From: JBGQDM01 sp041495845
GTDB taxonomy: Bacteria > Acidobacteriota > Terriglobia > Terriglobales > Acidobacteriaceae
Direction: 5' to 3'
Length of the DNA stretch: 12,693 bases
NCBI GenBank assembly: GCA_041495845.1
Contig: JBGQDM010000093.1
Location: 1 to 12,693 of the forward strand
Positions 8,601 through 12,693 of this stretch are shown in pieces; the stretch's first letter is position 1, and each line of letters opens with the position of its first letter. The position numbers and the translations under genes were made by a program. Below the pieces are notes generated by a model. The model saw nothing but the letters and a program-made list of their open reading frames with translations. It did no database searches and had not been told where the DNA came from.

Positions 8601-9203
8601 CGCCACACGCTCGTCGCGGATCATGGCGCGGATTTCGGCATCGTCCAGCAACTCGATTTTGTTGACTTCGTGGGAAGTACGAAAGCCGTCGAAGAAATGC
8701 AGAAAGGGAATTCGGGACTCCAGCGCGGCCGCGTGCGCGATCAACGCCAGATCGTGCGCCTCCTGCACCGATCCCGAACAGAGCATGGCGAACCCGGTGG
8801 TGCGGCACGTCATCACGTCACTGTGATCACCAAAAATAGAAAGCGCGTGCGTGGCCAGCGTGCGCGCGGAAACGTGAAACGCGGTCGGCGTCAGCTCCCC
8901 CGCAATTTTCAGCATGTTGGGAACCATCAACAACAAGCCTTGCGACGCAGTGAAGGTCGTCGCGAGCGCACCCGTCTGCAGCGCTCCATGGACAGCGCCT
9001 GCAGCGCCGCCTTCACTCTGCATCTCGATGACGTGCGGCACTGTGCCCCATACGTTAGCTAGGCCTTCGGACGCCCACTGGTCCGCCCACTCCCCCATGT
9101 TGGAGGAAGGAGTGATGGGATAGATGGCAATGACTTCATTGACCCGGTAAGCGATGTAGGCTACCGCTTCGTTCCCGTCCATCGTCTTGTGCTTGCGCGC
9201 CAT
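5628..9203 (-). CDS. nifJ: Pyruvate:ferredoxin (flavodoxin) oxidoreductase, single-chain
   Basis: NifJ converts pyruvate and CoA to acetyl-CoA, CO2 and two reduced ferredoxin or flavodoxin equivalents in the cytoplasm; the reaction is reversible. The 1191 residues show the full domain order. The pyruvate-binding domain comes first, with T31 in YPITPSS, E64 and R114, which match Desulfovibrio africanus numbering as I recall it. The middle domains include the gamma part. Two ferredoxin-type [4Fe-4S] motifs follow, CIQCGKCAIVCP (C696, 699, 702, 706) and CTGCGICVDICP (C752, 755, 758, 762). The TPP domain has GDGWA (976-980) and NTGGQ (1010-1014). The TPP-proximal cluster is held by C826, C829, C854 and C1085. 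The C-terminus ends about where the oxygen-protective domain VII of D. africanus would begin, so that domain seems absent. The ATG at 9203 has GGAAGGG upstream; a start at 9281 would add 26 residues unlike the family. Confidence 0.97.
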   Translation of the reverse strand: MARKHKTMDGNEAVAYIAYRVNEVIAIYPITPSSNMGEWADQWASEGLANVWGTVPHVIEMQSEGGAAGAVHGALQTGALATTFTASQGLLLMVPNMLKIAGELTPTAFHVSARTLATHALSIFGDHSDVMTCRTTGFAMLCSGSVQEAHDLALIAHAAALESRIPFLHFFDGFRTSHEVNKIELLDDAEIRAMIRDERVAEHRQRALSPDHPVLRGTAQNPDVFFQARERANPYYAACAGLTQQAMDQFAGISGRSYHLFDYVGAPDAEQVLVMMGSGAEAADETVQFLNRQGKKLGLVKVRLFRPFSAEHLLAALPSTVRSIAVLDRTKEPGAGGEPLYLDSVHALQSGWERRAGAGNRMPRVFGGRYGLSSKEFTPAMVKAVFDNLAQETPKDHFTVGIHDDVSQTSLDCDPEFSTEPDDVVRALFYGLGSDGTVSANKNSIKIIGENTENSAQGYFVYDSKKAGAVTVSHLRFGPRPIQSSYLVSKANFVACHQWLFLERYDMLWPLIAGGTFLLNSPYGPGEVWDKLPREVQDGLIARKARFYVIDGYTVARETGMGARMNTILQVCFFAISQVLPREQAVDAIRQSIRDTYGRKGEEIVRRNLAAVDATLAHLHEVQVPAVATSSSHVPPPFSPAAPEFVRDVLGTIYGGRGDDLPVSAFPCDGTFPTGTATWEKRNIALEIPVWDTKVCIQCGKCAIVCPHSTIRIKVFEGPLLASAPETFKSCDAKEKDWAGLKYAIQVAPEDCTGCGICVDICPAKNKSETRLKALNMMPQPPLRAPESENWKFFLQLPELDRKRVKLTTIRQQQVQEPLFEFSGACAGCGETPYLKLLTQLFGDRAIIANATGCSSIYGGNLPTTPWTKNAAGRGPAWSNSLFEDNAEFGLGFRLSIDKQQEFARELLRRLATELGDDLVTALLETAQKDEAEIFEQRQRVDVLKERLARLDSPAARQLLTMADMLVKKSVWIVGGDGWAYDIGYGGLDHVIASGRDVNLLVLDTEVYSNTGGQMSKSTPRGAVAKFAAAGKPGAKKDLGLMAMSYGNVYVASVAMGAKDEHTLKAFLEAEAYKGPSLIIAYSHCIAHGINMTTAMSAHKQMVDSGQWLLYRYHPERELAGENPLQLDSRAPTAKVKEYLQSQTRFQMLTKSHPEQARQLWERAQHDVELRWRFYEYLAQRKTANEPAKSH

Positions 9204-9399
9204 GAAAAGCCCTTCCCGGATGCACCTTGGCAGCAACGCGCCAGAAACATGTAGCGACGCGCTTCGCTGCGGGTGATGCAAACTGCAACATCTTCATCAT
9301 GGCGGGGCGGGTCGAGACTGTATGCAACAAGAGTCACAAGCCATTGTGACGAGGCTCACACGGTCGGGGCAGCGCCCGGCGCCGCCGCATTTTTCGGCA
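9204..9399. promoter_or_regulatory. Divergent regulatory region between nifJ and the transporter gene
   Basis: This 196-base gap must hold the promoters of both divergent genes. I could not place a convincing -35/-10 pair for nifJ. It contains two dyads: a perfect 18-base inverted repeat at 9333-9350, listed separately, and a shorter hairpin at 9251-9270 (arms GTAGCGA and TCGCTGC with one G-T pair, loop CGCGCT). The second lies about 50 bases upstream of the nifJ ATG and could be in its leader. No further gene is seen. Confidence 0.55.
9333..9350. promoter_or_regulatory. Perfect 18-base dyad, candidate operator
   Basis: GTCACAA (9333-9339) and TTGTGAC (9344-9350) are exact inverted repeats around the spacer GCCA. 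The site is 50 bases upstream of the chosen transporter start and 130 bases upstream of nifJ. The half-sites resemble those of Rex or CRP-type regulators, but the arms are in the opposite order (TCACAA first, TTGTGA second), so neither consensus is matched. A dimeric regulator of one or both genes is plausible; a stem-loop in RNA is the alternative. Confidence 0.45.
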
Positions 9400-10134
9400 A
9401 TGTGCGACAATCCCTTACTCCATACTTCCGGATTGGCCATGTTGCTCTTGGCGGTGATTTTTTTTGCGGGGATTCTGCACGGCCTCGGGCCTGACCACCT
9501 GGCTGCCATCACCGCGTATGGCGCCATTGGCGGTCACGGCTTCCGCCGCCTGAGTTTCTTTTCTCTGCGCTTTGCCGGTGGGCACGCGATGGTGCTCCTC
9601 GCCGCCGCGCTGCTGGCGCACTTTGGCCGCATGGCCTTGCCGGCGGCGTGGGAACGCGGTTTTGATGTGACCGGAGGGAGCCTGCTGGTGTTAACCGGTA
9701 CCGCCCTTCTGGCCGGTTTGCTCTCCGGCAAACTTGCCATTCATCGCCACGACCATATTCACGCGCACGGTCATCACGAGCATTTGCACGCGCACTTCTC
9801 CGCCCGTTCGCAACATCAACATGCCCACGGGCGGCTGGCTTTCGCGCTGGGCGGGTTGTTTGCGCTGGGTGGAGCACGCAGCCTGCTGGTTCTCATTCCG
9901 GCGGCGATGGCAGCGACACTCGCCGATTCGATGCTCCGCGTGGGCGCGTTTGCTCTGGGGATTGTCATCGCCATGTGTGCCTACGGACTGCTCGCCGGCC
10001 AGGCCCTGACGCGCGCGACCGAGAGCGGTGTCGGTCACCGCCACACTGCCACCCTGCGCTGGATGACCGCCGCGGTCGCCCTGTTCTGCGTTGTGGCGGG
10101 ATGTCTGACGCTGGCCGAACGCTGGCACGCCTAA
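9400..10134 (+). CDS. Predicted Ni/Co-type transporter (UreH/NicO-like) with His-rich loop
   Basis: This is an inner-membrane protein with about six predicted helices: roughly residues 14-30, 58-74, 89-108, 147-170, 180-202 and 219-236. The first helix ends in HGLGPDH (27-33), close to the HxxxxDH metal-binding signature of nickel/cobalt transporters and UreH-like proteins. Between helices 3 and 4 a loop holds 13 histidines in 29 residues (115-143), a typical metal-binding loop. Uptake or efflux of Ni2+ or Co2+ is therefore likely, direction unknown. The start is uncertain. I chose the ATG at 9400; the ATG at 9322 would place coding sequence across the 18-base dyad, and the ATG at 9439 would start right at helix 1 and suit the GACAAT box at 9406-9411. 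No urease or hydrogenase gene is nearby. acs follows 122 bases later. Confidence 0.72.
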   Translation: MCDNPLLHTSGLAMLLLAVIFFAGILHGLGPDHLAAITAYGAIGGHGFRRLSFFSLRFAGGHAMVLLAAALLAHFGRMALPAAWERGFDVTGGSLLVLTGTALLAGLLSGKLAIHRHDHIHAHGHHEHLHAHFSARSQHQHAHGRLAFALGGLFALGGARSLLVLIPAAMAATLADSMLRVGAFALGIVIAMCAYGLLAGQALTRATESGVGHRHTATLRWMTAAVALFCVVAGCLTLAERWHA

Positions 10135-10196
10135 CAGAATTCGACGGCCCCGCCCACCTGTGGCCCGATCCTCCCGCCCTCTTCTGCCTCATGTCG

Positions 10197-10202
10197 TACA
10201 AT
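10197..10202 (+). promoter_or_regulatory. Candidate -10 box upstream of acs
   Basis: TACAAT at this position is identical to the boxes before the cysteine desulfurase and vapB. It would start transcription near 10209, giving acs a leader of roughly 48 bases that contains the hairpin at 10224-10241. No convincing -35 hexamer is visible, so an activator or a different promoter class may be involved. Confidence 0.3.
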
Positions 10203-10223
10203 TTCTCTTCATCTCTCGCTCCA

Positions 10224-10241
10224 TCCGGCGGTGACGCCGGA
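10224..10241 (+). other. GNRA-capped hairpin in the acs leader
   Basis: TCCGGCG (10224-10230) and CGCCGGA (10235-10241) form a perfect GC-rich 7-bp stem closed by the tetraloop GTGA, which fits the stable GNRA class. It ends three bases before the purine-rich AAAGG that serves as the acs ribosome-binding site. It could protect the 5' end or limit ribosome access. It is too small to be a known riboswitch. Confidence 0.5.
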
Positions 10242-10256
10242 GCAAAGGCAAGCTCT

Positions 10257-12233
10257 ATGGCGGAGAACTCCGCGACCAACGCCGCATCCAGCAACATTGA
10301 TTCCATCCTGCATGAAGACCGGAAGTTTGATCCGCCGCCGGAATTTTGCCGCACCGCCCACATCGGCAGCCTGGCCGACTACGAGCGCATCTATCGCGAG
10401 TCGGTGGAGCAGCCGGAAAAGTTCTGGGCCTCGATTGCCGCGGACCTGCACTGGTTTCGGAAGTGGGACCAGGTGCTGGAGTGGAACGTGCCGTGGGCCA
10501 AATGGTTTTCCGGGGGCCAACTCAATCTCTGCTACAACTGCGTCGATCGGCACGCGCTCGGTCCGCGCCGGAACAAAGTCGCGCTGCTCTGGGAGAGCGA
10601 GCCCGGCGAAGTCCGCAAGCTGACATACGGAGATCTGCACGAAGCGGTCCAGAAATTCGCCAACGTACTGAAGTCGCTGGGCATTCAAAAGGGCGATCGC
10701 GTCGCGATTTACATGGGTATGACGCCGGAGCTGGCGATTGCCATGCTGGCTTGCGCCCGCATCGGCGCGCCTCATTCCGTGGTCTTCGGCGGTTTTTCCT
10801 CGAACGCTCTGGTGGACCGCATTCACGATTCGCAGGCGGTCGCCGTGATTACGCAGGACGGCGCGTACCGGCGAGGCGCAGAGGTCAAACTCTTTCCCGC
10901 GGTGGAGGAGGCGCTGAAGTCATGCCCATCGGTGAGGCATGTGGTGGTGTATCAACGCACCGGAACGGCGCTTTCCATGACGCCCGGTCGCGATCACTGG
11001 TGGCACGAACTCATGGCCAAGGCTGCGCCTGACTGTCCGGCTGAACCGCTCGACTCCGAACATCCGCTCTACATTCTTTACACTTCCGGCACCACGGGAA
11101 AACCGAAGGGGGTGGTGCACACCACCGGCGGCTACTCCGTCGCCACCTACATCACGGCCAAGTGGGTCTTCGACCTCAAAGAAGAAGACATCTACTGGTG
11201 CACAGCGGACATTGGCTGGGTCACCGGCCACAGTTATATCGTCTACGGCCCGCTGCAGAACGGCGCTACCAGCGTGATGTATGAAGGTGCGCCCAACTTT
11301 CCCGAGCCCGATCGCTTCTGGCAACTCATCGACAAACATCAGGTCAGCGTCTTCTACACCGCCCCTACGGCGATTCGTACGTTCAACAAGTGGGGCGACG
11401 AGTGGCCGAAGAAACACAAACTGACCAGCCTGCGACTGCTCGGCACGGTGGGCGAGCCCATCAATCCGGAAGCCTGGATGTGGTATCGCGAAATCATCGG
11501 CGGAAATCGCTGCCCCATCGTGGACACGTGGTGGCAGACGGAAACCGGACAGATCATGATCACGCCCATTCCCGGCGCTCTGGCCACGAAGCCCGGCTCG
11601 GCCACGCGGCCGTTTCCCGGCATCGTGCCTGAAGTTGTCAGCATGGACGGCCAGCCGGTGCCCGATGGCAGCGGCGGCTATCTCATCATCCGGAAGCCGT
11701 GGCCGGGTATGCTGCGGACGATTTACGGCGATCCCGACCGCTATGTGCGTCAATACTGGTCCCAGATTCCTGGCGTCTACTTCACCGGCGACGGCGCACG
11801 CAAAGACAAAGACGGTTACTTCTGGATCATGGGCCGCGTCGATGATGTCATCAACGTATCCGGGCATCGGCTGAGCACGATGGAAGTGGAATCCGCGCTG
11901 GTGGCGCATGACAAAGTTGCTGAGGCCGCGGTCGTCGGACGCCCCGACGATCTCAAAGGCCAAGCCATCTGCGCCTTTGTCACCCTCGAGCACGGGCACC
12001 AGCCCAGCCCAGAACTCAAAGACGAACTGAAGAAATGGGTGACAAAAGAAATTGGCGCGCTGGCGCGCCCGGATGATATCCGCTTCACCGACGTGCTGCC
12101 CAAGACCCGGAGCGGAAAAATCATGCGGCGGCTATTGCGCGAACTGGCTACCAGCGGGGACGTGAAGGGCGACACCACCACACTGGAAGACATCGGCGTG
12201 ATCGCCAAGCTGCGGGAAGAGGACGAGGCGTAG
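10257..12233 (+). CDS. acs: Acetyl-CoA synthetase (AMP-forming)
   Basis: Acs activates acetate with ATP to acetyl-AMP and then acetyl-CoA in the cytoplasm. The 658-residue length is standard. Visible motifs are the N-terminal acetyl-CoA synthetase segment around WASIAADLHWFRKW, the P-loop-like TSGTTGKPKG (276-285), VDTWWQTETG (422-431) with the tryptophan that limits the acyl pocket to acetate, YFTGDGARKDKDGY (508-521), GRVDDVINVSGHR (526-538), and PKTRSGK with K621. K621 is the conserved lysine whose acetylation switches the enzyme off in Salmonella (K609 there), so post-translational control is likely. The ATG at 10257 has AAAGG eight bases upstream. An in-frame ATG at 10191 would add 22 low-complexity residues and would place coding sequence over the TACAAT box. 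Confidence 0.97.
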   Translation: MAENSATNAASSNIDSILHEDRKFDPPPEFCRTAHIGSLADYERIYRESVEQPEKFWASIAADLHWFRKWDQVLEWNVPWAKWFSGGQLNLCYNCVDRHALGPRRNKVALLWESEPGEVRKLTYGDLHEAVQKFANVLKSLGIQKGDRVAIYMGMTPELAIAMLACARIGAPHSVVFGGFSSNALVDRIHDSQAVAVITQDGAYRRGAEVKLFPAVEEALKSCPSVRHVVVYQRTGTALSMTPGRDHWWHELMAKAAPDCPAEPLDSEHPLYILYTSGTTGKPKGVVHTTGGYSVATYITAKWVFDLKEEDIYWCTADIGWVTGHSYIVYGPLQNGATSVMYEGAPNFPEPDRFWQLIDKHQVSVFYTAPTAIRTFNKWGDEWPKKHKLTSLRLLGTVGEPINPEAWMWYREIIGGNRCPIVDTWWQTETGQIMITPIPGALATKPGSATRPFPGIVPEVVSMDGQPVPDGSGGYLIIRKPWPGMLRTIYGDPDRYVRQYWSQIPGVYFTGDGARKDKDGYFWIMGRVDDVINVSGHRLSTMEVESALVAHDKVAEAAVVGRPDDLKGQAICAFVTLEHGHQPSPELKDELKKWVTKEIGALARPDDIRFTDVLPKTRSGKIMRRLLRELATSGDVKGDTTTLEDIGVIAKLREEDEA

Positions 12234-12259
12234 GTGTGCGCCCGCCCTGGTCCGCCCCC

Positions 12260-12693
12260 CTACTGCTTCGGCCTCGACGCCGGGGGCACCAGGCCGGCTA
12301 CGCGGTAATACACCACCAACTGCCCGTAATGCTCGCCCGCGTGCTCGATGGTGCCCATCCAGGTGTACCAGGCGTGCTGCAGCGAACCGTCGTAGGGGTT
12401 CTTTACCTCGCGCGTCAGGCCGGCATCGCCCTGCGCTTTGATCAACGCTGCGCCTTCCGCTACCGCGGCCTTTAGCAACTTGACCACGTCGGCTTTCGTT
12501 TTGTAGTCCTGGCGCGAGAGATCGTTGAAGCCCTCCGTCTTCGGTCCCACTGGCGACCCCTTCACTGCGCTGATCTCGCGGTAAGCGTCACTGAGTACGT
12601 GCAAGAGATTCTCGGCGAATGAACGTTGCGCCGGGGTGGTCTTGAAGTCGTACTTGTCTTCGGGAAAGTCTTCGGCCATGTCGGTGAGGCGGC
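12260..12693 (-). CDS. DinB-family protein (N-terminus cut off by window edge)
   Basis: This is the C-terminal part of a DinB/YfiT-like four-helix-bundle protein, a family with a three-histidine metal site and mostly unknown or thiol-transferase-like roles. Counting from the methionine encoded at 12677-12679, the likely metal ligands are H27 in ENLLHV and the pair H113 and H117 in EHAGEHYGQL, which is the family signature. The start YDFKTTPAQRSF is also typical and in homologues lies about 40-60 residues from the true start. The frame stays open from that methionine to the right edge, so the gene very likely begins outside the window. It ends 26 bases from the acs stop in convergent orientation. 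No partner gene is visible, so its substrate is unknown. Confidence 0.82.
   Translation of the reverse strand, partial: RLTDMAEDFPEDKYDFKTTPAQRSFAENLLHVLSDAYREISAVKGSPVGPKTEGFNDLSRQDYKTKADVVKLLKAAVAEGAALIKAQGDAGLTREVKNPYDGSLQHAWYTWMGTIEHAGEHYGQLVVYYRVAGLVPPASRPKQ

Noticed and set aside
9333..9350. Rex (NADH-sensing) operator
   Set aside because: The Rex consensus has TTGTGA on the left and TCACAA on the right; here the arms are reversed, so the match is only superficial.
9975..10256. N-terminal extension of acs overlapping the transporter gene
   Set aside because: The family starts near the ATG at 10257, the extension reads as out-of-frame transporter sequence, and it would cover the leader hairpin and TACAAT box.
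10920..11999. Open frame of 359 codons on the - strand inside acs
   Set aside because: acs is an unmistakable full-length enzyme on the + strand; the antisense translation shows no family motifs.

Overview
This is a GC-rich, densely coded chromosomal window with ten complete genes and two partial genes at the edges. No rRNA, tRNA, CRISPR array, transposase or phage gene was seen. The gene content and leader style (citrate synthase, NifS-type desulfurase with MnmA, single-chain NifJ followed by a dihydroorotate-dehydrogenase-like protein, DinB-type protein at one edge, short leaders with TACAAT-like boxes) suggest a soil-type Acidobacteriota or a similar GC-rich heterotroph. That assignment is an inference from family recognition only.

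Layout. The first 228 bases are the 3' end of citrate synthase on the + strand, followed by two tandem perfect hairpins. Next on + come a cysteine desulfurase (377-1543) and the tRNA 2-thiouridylase mnmA (1635-2744), a natural sulfur-donor/acceptor pair, separated by a stretch of degenerate 9-bp and 7-bp tandem repeats. A complete vapBC-type toxin-antitoxin pair follows (2840-3490), with a perfect dyad operator overlapping its predicted -10 box.

The - strand then carries, in transcription order, nifJ (9203 to 5628), a DHOD-like flavoprotein (5605 to 4565), a YtxH-domain protein (4452 to 4147) and a membrane-anchored helical protein (4099 to 3596). nifJ and the DHOD-like gene are 22 bases apart and look co-transcribed. 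The YtxH gene appears to have its own promoter. Divergent from nifJ lies a predicted Ni/Co-type transporter with a strongly histidine-rich loop (about 9400-10134), then acetyl-CoA synthetase acs (10257-12233). A convergent DinB-family gene runs off the right edge.

How they fit together. Three enzymes meet at acetyl-CoA: NifJ makes it from pyruvate (or consumes it in reverse), Acs makes it from acetate, and citrate synthase feeds it into the TCA cycle. NifJ carries three [4Fe-4S] sites, so a nearby cysteine desulfurase is metabolically fitting, although its immediate partner is MnmA. No ferredoxin or flavodoxin gene is present, so the electron partner of NifJ is unknown.

I found no clearly new multi-gene system. 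The points most worth a second look are the DHOD-like protein, which has lost the usual catalytic-loop signature yet sits next to nifJ; an 18-bp dyad in the divergent nifJ/transporter region; the vapBC operator; and a set of leader hairpins and micro-repeats.
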